Shown here: positions 41,879 to 51,299 of the stretch, in pieces
Layout: every line of letters begins with the position of its first letter
Position numbering within the stretch: the stretch's first letter is position 1
NCBI GenBank assembly: GCA_946479285.1
Contig: CAMLFH010000004.1
Coordinates: forward strand, 62,001 to 126,000
Length of the DNA: 64,000 nt
Direction of reading: 5' to 3'
Origin: an uncultured Flavobacteriales bacterium
GTDB taxonomy: Bacteria; Bacteroidota; Bacteroidia; Flavobacteriales; Crocinitomicaceae
Translations under genes and position numbers: made by a program
The notes under the pieces: model-generated
Told to the model about the DNA's origin: nothing
Database searches by the model: none
The model's input: the letters and a program-made list of their open reading frames with translations, nothing else

Positions 41879-44254
41879 ATGAAAAATACATTCATTATAC
41901 TAACAAGCTTCTGCTTTTCCTACGCTTTCGGACAAAGTTGGACAGGGGCAATAAATTCAGATTGGAACAATCCTGCCAATTGGTCCGCAACTCCTTCAAA
42001 CGGGGACGATATTGACATTGATCCGGTGAATTACACGGGAGCCATGGCCCAACCGGTTGTAAACGTAAATTCCAACTTTACTCCGGCAGAAATGCTGGTA
42101 CAAAACGGAGCTCAATTAACGATCTCTGCCAGTTTGAACACTACTGACCGAGTAGAAATCATCGGAAACGGGACACTTGTTACCATTACCAATTCAGGAG
42201 CATTTTCTTTAACCGGTGGTGGAAATAATGCCCGCCTGATCTTTGTAGATGATGCTCATTTGGAAATGAACGGCGGAATCTTATCCAGTGGGCAACGTCT
42301 GCTCTTTGAATTGGGAGCAACAGGTACGATCAATGCAGGAACAGTTACAGTTGGGGAAACAATTGCATTAGTAGATGGCAGTTTGCTCGGTTCCAGTAAA
42401 TTGGTCCAAAACGGCGGAACAATTACAACCAACGCAGAATTTGGTTTTGAGAACGAAGCTGGAGTTTACTACCCTACTTTCGAACAAAACGGAGGAATAC
42501 TAACTATTAACGGCGCATTGGTTTGGCTTGGAGCTGCTCCGGGTGCTGGAAAAGGGTATTTCCGTTCAACAGGTGGAATGGTGAAAGTAACCGGAACAAT
42601 TGGAAATGATCCCACCAGTACGATGGGAATGCATTTGGAATTGAACGGAAGTACTGCAGTATTGGAAAATTCCGGGAACACTGTTCAGCTATTAAACGGT
42701 GATTCTCTTGTTTTGATGAATCACTCAACCTGGAAAGACCTGAATTCGGCTATGTGGACGAACAAAGGAGCTGTTTATACTGCTGACTCTTCCTTATTCA
42801 TCTCCGGAAATACTGTTCTAAACGGAACAGGAAATTACCAATTGGATTTCTTAACTATCCCAACGGGAAAAAGCCTCACTCATATTTCCCCGCTTGTTTT
42901 GAGTGTAAGCGGTGATCTATCCATTTTAGGTTCCTTCAATCACAATTCCAATACCCTGGAATTGAACGGATCAAAAAACCAAACCATCGACCAGGCTGCC
43001 AACAACCTGATGCTGAGCAGTCTGCATATTGAAAATACAGCTAACGGTCCTGTTGACGGGGGCTATGGGATTTCCTTAAATACATCGCTAAGTATTTCAT
43101 CCCAACTTCAACTAACTGACGGAATGATTGTTTGTGATCCTGCTTCGCTTATAAAATTGGCCGACAATACTTTACTTTCCGGAGAATCCGACTCTACATT
43201 TATCGTTGGAACTGTAGAAAAAACAGGAAATGAAGCATTCACTTTCCCGTTAGGTACCCTTCCGGACAGGTACCGACCGTTAAGCATTACTGCACCAACC
43301 AACACAGGAACCCAGATCAGAGTAACTTATCAGCATGCAGCTTACAGCAATCTTACGCCTGTTCAAGCTCCCATGCAAAGTGTCAGCGCATTAGAATATT
43401 GGGATTTCACTCATTCAAACGCAAGTGATCCGGTTGGTGTAACAATCGGTTGGAACAATGCTTCACAAAGCGGATTAACAGATTGTGCAGATGTTTCATT
43501 AACCGTTTGGAACGGAACACAATGGATGTTCATCCCTTCCGGCACTTCCGGGTTATGTAACGGAGCCAATGAAGGAACTCTTTACAGCTCCGGCAATTTG
43601 CCGGCAAACGGTCCGATAACTATTGGTTTTACAAGTAATGTGACACAGCAGGCCGTTACTTTATGTCATGGAGATTCTATTATTGTGGGTACAAATACCT
43701 ATAACCAAGCCGGAACTTATTTGGATGTACTCCAGGATGTGAATGGCGATGACAGCACTGTTGTTACCGTTTTATCGATCATGAATCCGCTTATCAATTC
43801 AGTAACTGACAACATTACAAGCATTACCGCTGATGCTTTTGCAGGAGCAAGCCTGGCATGGATGGATTGTTCAACCGGTACTTTGATCGCCGGATCAGTT
43901 TCGTCTGTTTTCACTCCATCAGTAAACGGAAGTTATGCCTTGATCGCATCGTATAACGGTTGCACAGATACCAGCGATTGCATCATTATTGATCAATTGG
44001 CACTTTCAGAATTCGGCAAAAACAAGTTGGAAATTTATCCCAATCCGGTTAACAATGGCGAAAAATTGATTGTAAACTCCGATGCATCCTTTATCATCCA
44101 AACATTGGACGGGAAAACCATCCTTCCGAAATCAGTGAGGTCCATTGATGGGAAAAGCGAGATCGAATTACCTCTTTTGAGCAAAGGTATTTACCTGATC
44201 AGAGAAATTAACGGAACCTCCAATCCACTTGGCGGGCGTTTTAAAGTTGATTGA
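41879..44254 (+). CDS. Secreted beta-helix-like repeat protein with type A T9SS tail
   Basis: 791 residues, exported (MKNTFIILTSFCFSYAFGQ). After WTGAINSDWNNPANWSATPS (a start shared by many Bacteroidota surface proteins) come short beta repeats rich in NGG, GTITT and SGN (about 60-450), as in right-handed beta-helix or autotransporter passengers. A WDFTHSNASDPVGVTIGW region at about 505-580 and an Ig/PKD-like part follow, then the type A sorting domain from LEIYPNPVNNGEK to the end. No active-site motif is visible; adhesion or matrix function is inferred. Confidence 0.82.
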   Translation: MKNTFIILTSFCFSYAFGQSWTGAINSDWNNPANWSATPSNGDDIDIDPVNYTGAMAQPVVNVNSNFTPAEMLVQNGAQLTISASLNTTDRVEIIGNGTLVTITNSGAFSLTGGGNNARLIFVDDAHLEMNGGILSSGQRLLFELGATGTINAGTVTVGETIALVDGSLLGSSKLVQNGGTITTNAEFGFENEAGVYYPTFEQNGGILTINGALVWLGAAPGAGKGYFRSTGGMVKVTGTIGNDPTSTMGMHLELNGSTAVLENSGNTVQLLNGDSLVLMNHSTWKDLNSAMWTNKGAVYTADSSLFISGNTVLNGTGNYQLDFLTIPTGKSLTHISPLVLSVSGDLSILGSFNHNSNTLELNGSKNQTIDQAANNLMLSSLHIENTANGPVDGGYGISLNTSLSISSQLQLTDGMIVCDPASLIKLADNTLLSGESDSTFIVGTVEKTGNEAFTFPLGTLPDRYRPLSITAPTNTGTQIRVTYQHAAYSNLTPVQAPMQSVSALEYWDFTHSNASDPVGVTIGWNNASQSGLTDCADVSLTVWNGTQWMFIPSGTSGLCNGANEGTLYSSGNLPANGPITIGFTSNVTQQAVTLCHGDSIIVGTNTYNQAGTYLDVLQDVNGDDSTVVTVLSIMNPLINSVTDNITSITADAFAGASLAWMDCSTGTLIAGSVSSVFTPSVNGSYALIASYNGCTDTSDCIIIDQLALSEFGKNKLEIYPNPVNNGEKLIVNSDASFIIQTLDGKTILPKSVRSIDGKSEIELPLLSKGIYLIREINGTSNPLGGRFKVD

Positions 44255-44278
44255 TTTCAAGTCTGATAATTAACAAAA

Positions 44279-44310
44279 AATCCCCGATTGTAATGATCGG
44301 GGATTTTTTT
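44279..44310. terminator. Bidirectional terminator
   Basis: ATCCCCGAT-TGTAATG-ATCGGGGAT, a perfect 9-bp stem (44280-44303), with A residues before and seven T residues after, so it can stop transcription from both converging genes. Confidence 0.85.
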
Positions 44311-44315
44311 ATACC

Positions 44316-45359
44316 TTAAGGTCTGTCCAGGAAATCAAAAAAGAAGGCAAAGCCATATTTCTCTTCCAATTCTTTCTTGCGCTTGTCGACCGTGAATTTC
44401 TGCATGAAAATCTTTGACCTATTGGCATCTGCCTGCTTCACTCCTTCTGCAGTTACATCGTAAAGCTGGTCTGTTCTTGTCGGATCAAATCCAAAAATAT
44501 TGTAGGAGACTTTTTTCTCCGGAAGTTTGCATTTTTCGGTCGAATTGCTTGTTGATTTCTTGAACCACAAATAAGACGTTTCTTCCAAAATCCCATAATC
44601 CTTCGGATGTAAATATCCTGCTTTAACCGCCTCGAACAACAGGTCTTTATTTTCCTGGAAGAAACACTGAGAATGTAAAATGATATTCATCGGGCATTTC
44701 AAGCGCAGCTCCGTTTCTTCTGCGTACTCCGGAGCTGTTGTTGCTCCATACAAATCTTTTCGATTGGTTTTCTTATAAAAGTCTTTCAATCCTTCACTGG
44801 TGGTAATCCCCAAAAGATGCTCATTCGGAAAAATTCCCTTTTTTACGAAATAGTCACGGATATAAATACGTGCTTCATTTTCACTTGCATGAAATTTCGG
44901 GCTGTCTCCACCCTCTTTTAACTTCAAGCTATCCGATTCGTAACACATTTCACAGATCGTTTTTTGTAATCCCGCATCAACTTTTGGTTCTACGTAATTC
45001 TGTTTGTATAACTGATTAATGCGCTTGTAGAGATTCGGATGGTAGCGCTCTTTGATAAATCTGCTTGCTGTAAACGCCCTTAAAGGCATTCCGTTTTGAA
45101 AAGCAATTTTGAGGTAGTGATTGAAACGAAGTGTATCGTTCAAATAAAGTGCAATTTGAGCAGCAATGTAAGGATCCTTCAAAAAGGGTTTGTTACTGAC
45201 AAAAGCTCTGTCGTAATAACTAAAACAAGATGAATCCATTTTCATCACGAATTCCTCTTCGGCTTTGTTTATGTAATTGTAATAGTCAACATAGCTTTTT
45301 TCCTGGGAAAACCCATTCAGAGTCAGCAGTAATAAAGCACCGAGGATATAATTCTTCAT
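44316..45359 (-). CDS. Unknown secreted protein
   Basis: 347 residues with a signal peptide (MKNYILGALLLLTLNGFSQ). I see no named family. It is helical, rich in Tyr, Lys and Glu, with an early YYNYINKAEEEFVMKMDSS, a CEMCYESDSLKLKEGG segment and an end KELEEKYGFAFFFDFLDRP. Its Cys are few (about 8). A TAAATTTG -7-like box lies at 45382-45389 but the -33 is not clear. It is probably periplasmic or surface-attached without a sorting domain. Confidence 0.65.
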   Translation of the reverse strand: MKNYILGALLLLTLNGFSQEKSYVDYYNYINKAEEEFVMKMDSSCFSYYDRAFVSNKPFLKDPYIAAQIALYLNDTLRFNHYLKIAFQNGMPLRAFTASRFIKERYHPNLYKRINQLYKQNYVEPKVDAGLQKTICEMCYESDSLKLKEGGDSPKFHASENEARIYIRDYFVKKGIFPNEHLLGITTSEGLKDFYKKTNRKDLYGATTAPEYAEETELRLKCPMNIILHSQCFFQENKDLLFEAVKAGYLHPKDYGILEETSYLWFKKSTSNSTEKCKLPEKKVSYNIFGFDPTRTDQLYDVTAEGVKQADANRSKIFMQKFTVDKRKKELEEKYGFAFFFDFLDRP

Positions 45360-45437
45360 AATAAACGGAAATTGTTCGCTTCAAATTTAAACAAATTGAC
45401 TCGTCTAAAACATAACGATAACAATCCTGTAACAAAA

Positions 45438-45469
45438 CAAAAAGCTATCCGTCGGCAAACGGATAGCTT
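45438..45469 (-). terminator. Terminator of the LTD/DUF3616 gene
   Basis: A perfect 10-bp stem AAGCTATCCG (45442-45451) / CGGATAGCTT (45460-45469) with an 8-base loop. On the minus strand it runs into TTTTTGTTTTG. Confidence 0.8.
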
Positions 45470-45496
45470 AAACTATGAAATTGTTGGTGTGTGGGA

Positions 45497-48424
45497 TTAC
45501 TGTTTGATCATTCTAATAGTTCCTGTAAACGAAGAAGATTGGATTAAATAAGACCCGGAAGTCAAATCATTTACATCCAAAACTACTTTATTTGTTATGT
45601 CTTTCATTTCAAACTCTTTTACCAGGGCTCCTGAAAGGCTGTAAACCTGGAAAGTTGCATCAGTATTTAAAGACTCATTGAAGTCAATAGTTAATTGATC
45701 TGCAGTCGGATTCGGATAACTGGTCAATCCAACTAAATCAGACGAAGATTCATGACCTACACCCAATGTTTGTACAATGATTGCGGATGGTGCCGTTACA
45801 TTCAGGGTAGAAGTCAAAAACTTGCGCTGCTGAGCTGCAGCCACTTCTTTATTTTCAACTCCATCGTTGTAGATTTCATTGGATCCCAAATCAGAGATCA
45901 GATCAACCTGAAAAGTTCCTGAAAGAGAAGCAGGTACCGTTACAATTCCTTCCGGTTTCAAATCGGTAAGATCAACTGCCAGCGCAACCGGTGCCGAAGA
46001 AGCCAAACCATTCCAGGAATACAAGGCAAAAGTTCCGTCTGCAGCATAACTTCCAGCAACGATCAAATATTGATTGGAAGCATTTTTCCCCAAACTACGG
46101 ATTCCATGATTTGCGAGGTTTAGTTCAATTGGCGATCCAAAAACCGGATTTCCGGATGGCGTTCCGTTATTGAACCAGGTTTCAAAATTCAAAAGAGGGC
46201 AAATCAGCGCTTTATTTGTTCCCGAACCAACATACGGTGCCCGGAAACCAATATACAAAGTAGTTCCGTCAGGTCCGATTTCCAATCCTTCGATATTGAA
46301 ACCATCAATACGTTTTGGTTCGATTCCCGTTGCTGCTTTTGCAGTAAAGTTATATCCGTTATTATCTCCCCAGGTAATGAGTTTACTTCTCAAATTACTG
46401 TAGTAACCAACAAAAGACAAGGTTGCATTTGCTCCCGTTCCAACGATGTCAGTGGCAAAAATGCGGTTTCTGTCAGGACGTGATTCACCCGATTTGGAAT
46501 TACTTAATGACCCGATCCAATAAATACGATTCGGATTTGAAGGACTTCTGAATGAACCTTCAATATCTACTTCGGTCCCACTCAAATTCAGGTAATTTCC
46601 CACATTGAATTGGTACAAGGAAAGTCCCGAATTATTTCTGCTGAACAATTTAATCACATTGGTTTCATCGTCTGCAACAAACATATAATCATTATCAACT
46701 GCAACTCCTGTGGAACCATCAGCCACACCTGCCTGGTAAACATCTTTTAAAGACGCAGTTGCCAATGAAGCAGAAACGGCGATATTCATGGTAATGCTTT
46801 TGTTTAATCCCTGTGCATCTGTGACCTTGAATGTAATCGTTGCATAACCAACTCCTATTGGATTAACGATTAATTTTCGTGCGGTCCCTGTTCCGGTAAC
46901 AGTAAATGCATTGTTTGCGATTACTGCGGTTTTGTTACTTGTCATGGAGAAAGTGATTGTAGACAAATTCTCATCACCTACGTTGAAATCAAGACCAGTT
47001 ACACTCACAGGATCTGTTATATTTCCTTTTACACAACCAACTTTACCGGAAGCCAGGTCTACATATTTTGAAGCAGTAGTATTCCAGCTAAGTGTCGGTG
47101 CTACGTTTACAGCCCCATTTACAGTTACTGTTTTTAAGGAAGAAGTTGTTACCGCATTTAGATTATCTGTCGCTTTTGCCGTGACGGAATACGTCCCTGA
47201 CCCAACTCCTGTCCAGGAGTAAGTAAACGGTGAACTCGTAATACTTGCCAGCAAAGCCGAGCCGTTAAAGAATTCCACTTTGGTAATCGTTCCGTCAGAA
47301 TCAGAAGCTGTAGCTGATAAACCAACCGTTGCAGGTGCTGTACCGGAAACAGTAGGTGTTGCCAATGTAACCGAAGGTGCTGCATTCGTCGTTCCATTTA
47401 CTGTTATATTTACTGCTGAAGAAGTCGTTACCGCGTTTGAATTATCTGTTGCTTTTGCACTAACAGAATACGTTCCCGCTCCAACTCCTGTCCAGGAATA
47501 AGTATACGGTGAGCTTGTAATACTTGCCAGCAAAATAGATCCGTTAAAAAATTCCACTTTTGTAATTGTTCCGTCGGAATCAGAAGCTGTTGCAGATAAA
47601 CCGACAGTTGCCGGAGCATTTCCTGAAACCGTCGGAGCAGCCAGTGAAACGTTTGGCGCTGCATTCACCGGGCTGCTTCCTCCCAAAGTAATGGAAGTGG
47701 TATTGTAACTCGCTGTTGTTGTAACCGAAAACGTGCGGGCTGTTGTAAAAGTATTTGTAACTGGGTTAAAGACACCGGAAGTTGCTTTTACCAATTCATC
47801 TGCTCCCGGGTCCGGAGCCATAAAGATACTTGTTCCTAATTTTCCTCCCGAATATTTATCATTTACCGGCATCTGGTAACCGGATGAACTCGATTTGTAA
47901 GCACTTCCTACTGCATTTCCAAAGAAAACAGCATCTACAGGAACAGTTGAAGAACCAATTGAGGATGCGGAGCAATTGAAAACTGCCACTCCATCACAAT
48001 TACTTCCTCCATTTCCCAAAACGCCTGAAGAATTACTTGAACCAAAATTATCACCACTGTTACTGCCTGTGTTGCGGGTACGCAAAGCAATTCCATTATT
48101 GCTTAATGGCAGCATAGATGAACCTCCTACATAGACTACTTGCCCCGCAACAACTGATCCTGTATTGATCTGGAAAGCATAACTGACATTGTTGCCGGCT
48201 TTCCATCCGTTAGAAGTCGCCGTTCCGTTATCCGTAAAAACAACGGTATAAGGTGTTGATGAAAAATTAATTGAAGTAGTTGCAACTAATTCGACATATT
48301 CATAAGGTGAATCGCTTCCATTAGGGTTGGTTAGAATTTCAGAGATAATCAGTCCTTTGGTTTGTGTGAAAGCTCCTGAGCTTACTATTACAAATCCCAA
48401 AACTGCCAGTAGTCGTTTTTTCAT
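45497..48424 (-). CDS. Secreted LTD / Ig-like / DUF3616 protein with type A T9SS tail
   Basis: 975 residues, exported (MKKRLLAVLGFVIVSSGAF). Order: a lamin-tail-like domain at about 22-230 (GLIISEILTNPNGSD, YEYVELVAT); two nearly identical Ig-like repeats of about 91 residues at about 255-435 (ATVGLSATASDSDGTITKVE in both); a cadherin/Ig-like part; a DUF3616-type propeller-like region at about 550-890 (GVAVDNDYMFVADDE, EVDIEGSF, FNIEGLEIGPDGTTLYIGFR); and the type A tail from LTSYPNPTADQLT. LTD domains occur in secreted nucleases and phosphatases, but no catalytic motif is evident here. A -7-like TACTTTTG is at 48450-48457. Confidence 0.85.
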   Translation of the reverse strand: MKKRLLAVLGFVIVSSGAFTQTKGLIISEILTNPNGSDSPYEYVELVATTSINFSSTPYTVVFTDNGTATSNGWKAGNNVSYAFQINTGSVVAGQVVYVGGSSMLPLSNNGIALRTRNTGSNSGDNFGSSNSSGVLGNGGSNCDGVAVFNCSASSIGSSTVPVDAVFFGNAVGSAYKSSSSGYQMPVNDKYSGGKLGTSIFMAPDPGADELVKATSGVFNPVTNTFTTARTFSVTTTASYNTTSITLGGSSPVNAAPNVSLAAPTVSGNAPATVGLSATASDSDGTITKVEFFNGSILLASITSSPYTYSWTGVGAGTYSVSAKATDNSNAVTTSSAVNITVNGTTNAAPSVTLATPTVSGTAPATVGLSATASDSDGTITKVEFFNGSALLASITSSPFTYSWTGVGSGTYSVTAKATDNLNAVTTSSLKTVTVNGAVNVAPTLSWNTTASKYVDLASGKVGCVKGNITDPVSVTGLDFNVGDENLSTITFSMTSNKTAVIANNAFTVTGTGTARKLIVNPIGVGYATITFKVTDAQGLNKSITMNIAVSASLATASLKDVYQAGVADGSTGVAVDNDYMFVADDETNVIKLFSRNNSGLSLYQFNVGNYLNLSGTEVDIEGSFRSPSNPNRIYWIGSLSNSKSGESRPDRNRIFATDIVGTGANATLSFVGYYSNLRSKLITWGDNNGYNFTAKAATGIEPKRIDGFNIEGLEIGPDGTTLYIGFRAPYVGSGTNKALICPLLNFETWFNNGTPSGNPVFGSPIELNLANHGIRSLGKNASNQYLIVAGSYAADGTFALYSWNGLASSAPVALAVDLTDLKPEGIVTVPASLSGTFQVDLISDLGSNEIYNDGVENKEVAAAQQRKFLTSTLNVTAPSAIIVQTLGVGHESSSDLVGLTSYPNPTADQLTIDFNESLNTDATFQVYSLSGALVKEFEMKDITNKVVLDVNDLTSGSYLIQSSSFTGTIRMIKQ

Positions 48425-48702
48425 AAAGTACTATTTCGTTTTAGTGCACCAAAAGTAATGGGGTGAAGTGGCATAAATGTGAGCAGGAAATTATCATTCT
48501 ATGAACGAATTAAAGGTTTGGCAACCGAAATGTTTACTCAAAATGACCTGGATATTAACAGTAATCCTTTCATTAAAAAAAGCAGAATAAATGAACCCCT
48601 GAAAATAAAATCCGGCAAATTATGTATCATTGTAAAAATCTATTCGAATCAACTTGTGATGGCTCAAAAAACTATTTTTAACCGCTCGACAATCGATATT
48701 CC

Positions 48703-51297
48703 ATGAAAAGAAACTTTCCGGTAACTTACCTGCTTTTCACCTGGCGCGGAAGAATTGACCGTTCCACTTTCTGGACTGTTCAATTGTTTATCTGGCTGGC
48801 CTTTTATATCCTTTTCAGCCTGTTGGAATTGTTTCTTGGCTACACATCCACCCTGCTGGTCTATCCGCTGCTTTATTGGGCACTTGTTTGTACCGCTGCG
48901 AAAAGACTTCATGATCGCAATAAATCCGGCTATTTTCTCCTGTTAACCCTCATTCCGATCCTTGGTCCTTTCTGGCTGTTCCTGCAATTAGGTTTTCGCA
49001 GGGGAAATAAAACACAGAACAAATATGGGCTTCCTCCCGGACAACTGGAAGACTATTTTGTGAACCCGGAAGGAGCGAAAATTCCGCATATAAAAACTTC
49101 GGAACACATCATCAATGATATTACGGAATTGAATCCTGTGGTGGTTGCTGACTACCGCATTCCTGCAAGTATGGAGGAACTGAAAGAATTGGTGGCCCAT
49201 TCAACACTTCCGGTTTCGGTTGGCGGCGGACGATTCAGCATGGGCGGACAAACAGCCAGTTCGGGAAGTCTGCATATTGATATGCGGGGGTTGAATAAAA
49301 TAGAGGATCTCTCCGTCGAAAATAAGACCATTACTGTTCAGGCGGGAGTTCGCTGGTGCGATATTCAACGACTAATAGATCCGCACAACCTGAGTGTAAA
49401 GATCATGCAGTCGTATGCCAATTTCACCGTTGGCGGATCTTTGAGTGTCAATTCCCATGGACGTTATGTAGGACTGGGACCTGTCATTCTTTCCGTTCTA
49501 AGCATCGATGTTCTGTTGGCAAATGGTGAAATTCAAACGGCCGGTCCGGAAGTAAATTCCGAATTATTCTATGGGGCAATTGGCGGTTACAATGCTCTTG
49601 GAATCATTGTCCGCGCAACGCTGGAGCTTAGTGAAAATGTAAAAATGAAGCGGGTTTCCAAGCGTATGCCTTTAAGCGAATTCAAACACTATTTCAATCA
49701 ATCAGTCCGAAATAATCCGGATGCGGTGATGCACAATTCGAATATATTCGCACCGAAATACAAGTGGATAAATGCCGTAACCTGGGTAAAAACGAACGAC
49801 AAACCCACTTCAAAAACGCGCCTAATGCCTTTGAAAGATGCCTATCCGATTGAGCGCTACTTTTTATGGTCATTCTCCAAAACCAACTTCGGAAAATGGA
49901 GGCGTGAATACCTGATTGAGCCCCTGATATATCTCCGGAAACGTGTACACTGGAAAAATTACGAAGCAGGTTACGATGTGATGGAACTCGAACCGAAATC
50001 GAAAAAGAATTCGGTTTATATCCTGAGAGAATACTTTGTACCGATTTCCAAATTCGATGAGTTTTCAGCAGTTATGAAGGAAATTTACCAGAGACACCGG
50101 GTGAATGTGATCAATGTATCGATCCGGCATTCTATTCCCGACCCGGGAAGTTACCTGGCCTGGGCAAAAGAAGAAGTTTTTGCTTTTGTGATCTACTACA
50201 AGCAGGACACAAGAGAACATGCCAAAAACAATGTAGCAATCTGGACCCGTGAAATGAACGAAGCGGCGATTTCCCTGGGAGGAGCTTATTACCTGCCCTA
50301 CCAGATTTACGAAACCCCGGAGCAATTTCATAAAGCGTATCCGCGCGCAGCTGAATTATTCGAACTGAAAAAGAAACTGGATCCTGAAAACAAGTTCCGG
50401 AACCAACTATGGAATACTTTATACTCAAATACTCCCAAAATGACAGCAAGCAATTCTGAATTTAAGACAGTGATGAATGAAACTACCGGAAGTGATAAAA
50501 TGTATGCTTTCCTGCAAGGCATTTTTCACCTTTACCCGGAAGATCGTTTCCAGCAATTGATTAGTGATGCCTGCGCCAAATTTTCAACAGACGAAGAGAT
50601 TTATAAAGAAGTTCAAAAGAACCTACCGGGAATCAAACCTTTCCTTTCCGAGTTCTCTTATGCACTTCCTGCCTTGAAAAAACAAAAACGGGAAATTGGA
50701 ACGCAAACACTCCAGATCCTTGGAAATCCAAAAACGATAGCCGGATACCTCGAAATAGGATCTACCGGAAGATATATCAGCTACCTGAAAAAGCATGTAA
50801 AAGTGACCGGAGGCATTTACCTTCAAAACGATATTGCTCCCGGAAATGGTATTGGAGATTTGTTTGAACGAGGCCAGTTCTCCAAGATCGGAACCTTCCT
50901 GAACCTGGACTATTCTCCCATTACCGAAAGTCAAATTCCAACAGCAAGTTTAGATGTAGTAACTTGTTATATCGGGCTCCATCATTGTCCGGAGGAAAAA
51001 TTGCAGGCTTACATCCAATCCATTCACCGCATTTTAAAACCGGGCGGTAAGTTCGTTATGCGGGATCACGATTGCGGAACGGAAGAAATGGTCATTTTTG
51101 CGGCATTGGTACACACTGTGTTCAATCTCGGTCTGAAAGAATCCTGGGAGTTCAATCAGAATGAATACCGCAGCTTTAAATCTGTGGAAGAATGGTCAGC
51201 AATACTGGAAGCAAACCAATTCAAAGACAGTGGCCAGCGGATTCTGCAGGACAGGGATCCTTCCCTGAATACTTTGATGTCTTTTATTAAAGAGTAA
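48703..51297 (+). CDS. Three-domain fusion: DUF805 membrane - FAD oxidoreductase (DprE1/VAO-like) - methyltransferase
   Basis: One 864-residue frame joins three domains. Residues 1-115: DUF805-type membrane domain (YLLFTWRGRIDRSTFW, CTAAKRLHDRNKSGYF, IPILGPFWLF; three to four TM helices). About 140-580: VAO-type FAD domain with VSVGGGRFSMGGQTASSG, IDMRGLNKI, ANFTVGGSLSVNSHGRYVG and AIGGYNALGIIVRATLEL, followed by an ALO-like C-terminal lobe ending KLDPENKFRNQLW. The HG...GG spacing recalls DprE1, and Arg stands where many VAOs have the flavin-linking His, so FAD is probably not covalent there. About 600-864: class I SAM methyltransferase with YLEIGSTGRYISYL near 681 and LDVVTCYIGLHHCPEEK ... 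RILKPGGKFVMRDHDC near 759. A partner gene follows 2 bases later. The fusion suggests linked oxidation and methylation of a membrane substrate. Confidence 0.82.
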   Translation: MKRNFPVTYLLFTWRGRIDRSTFWTVQLFIWLAFYILFSLLELFLGYTSTLLVYPLLYWALVCTAAKRLHDRNKSGYFLLLTLIPILGPFWLFLQLGFRRGNKTQNKYGLPPGQLEDYFVNPEGAKIPHIKTSEHIINDITELNPVVVADYRIPASMEELKELVAHSTLPVSVGGGRFSMGGQTASSGSLHIDMRGLNKIEDLSVENKTITVQAGVRWCDIQRLIDPHNLSVKIMQSYANFTVGGSLSVNSHGRYVGLGPVILSVLSIDVLLANGEIQTAGPEVNSELFYGAIGGYNALGIIVRATLELSENVKMKRVSKRMPLSEFKHYFNQSVRNNPDAVMHNSNIFAPKYKWINAVTWVKTNDKPTSKTRLMPLKDAYPIERYFLWSFSKTNFGKWRREYLIEPLIYLRKRVHWKNYEAGYDVMELEPKSKKNSVYILREYFVPISKFDEFSAVMKEIYQRHRVNVINVSIRHSIPDPGSYLAWAKEEVFAFVIYYKQDTREHAKNNVAIWTREMNEAAISLGGAYYLPYQIYETPEQFHKAYPRAAELFELKKKLDPENKFRNQLWNTLYSNTPKMTASNSEFKTVMNETTGSDKMYAFLQGIFHLYPEDRFQQLISDACAKFSTDEEIYKEVQKNLPGIKPFLSEFSYALPALKKQKREIGTQTLQILGNPKTIAGYLEIGSTGRYISYLKKHVKVTGGIYLQNDIAPGNGIGDLFERGQFSKIGTFLNLDYSPITESQIPTASLDVVTCYIGLHHCPEEKLQAYIQSIHRILKPGGKFVMRDHDCGTEEMVIFAALVHTVFNLGLKESWEFNQNEYRSFKSVEEWSAILEANQFKDSGQRILQDRDPSLNTLMSFIKE

Positions 51298-51299
51298 AC

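Noticed and set aside
48479..48706. Plus-strand 75-residue frame upstream of the fusion gene
   Set aside because: It opens with GTG, has no ribosome-site or promoter pattern, overlaps the real ATG at 48703, and its composition is not like a folded protein. The 278-base spacer shows no better gene.
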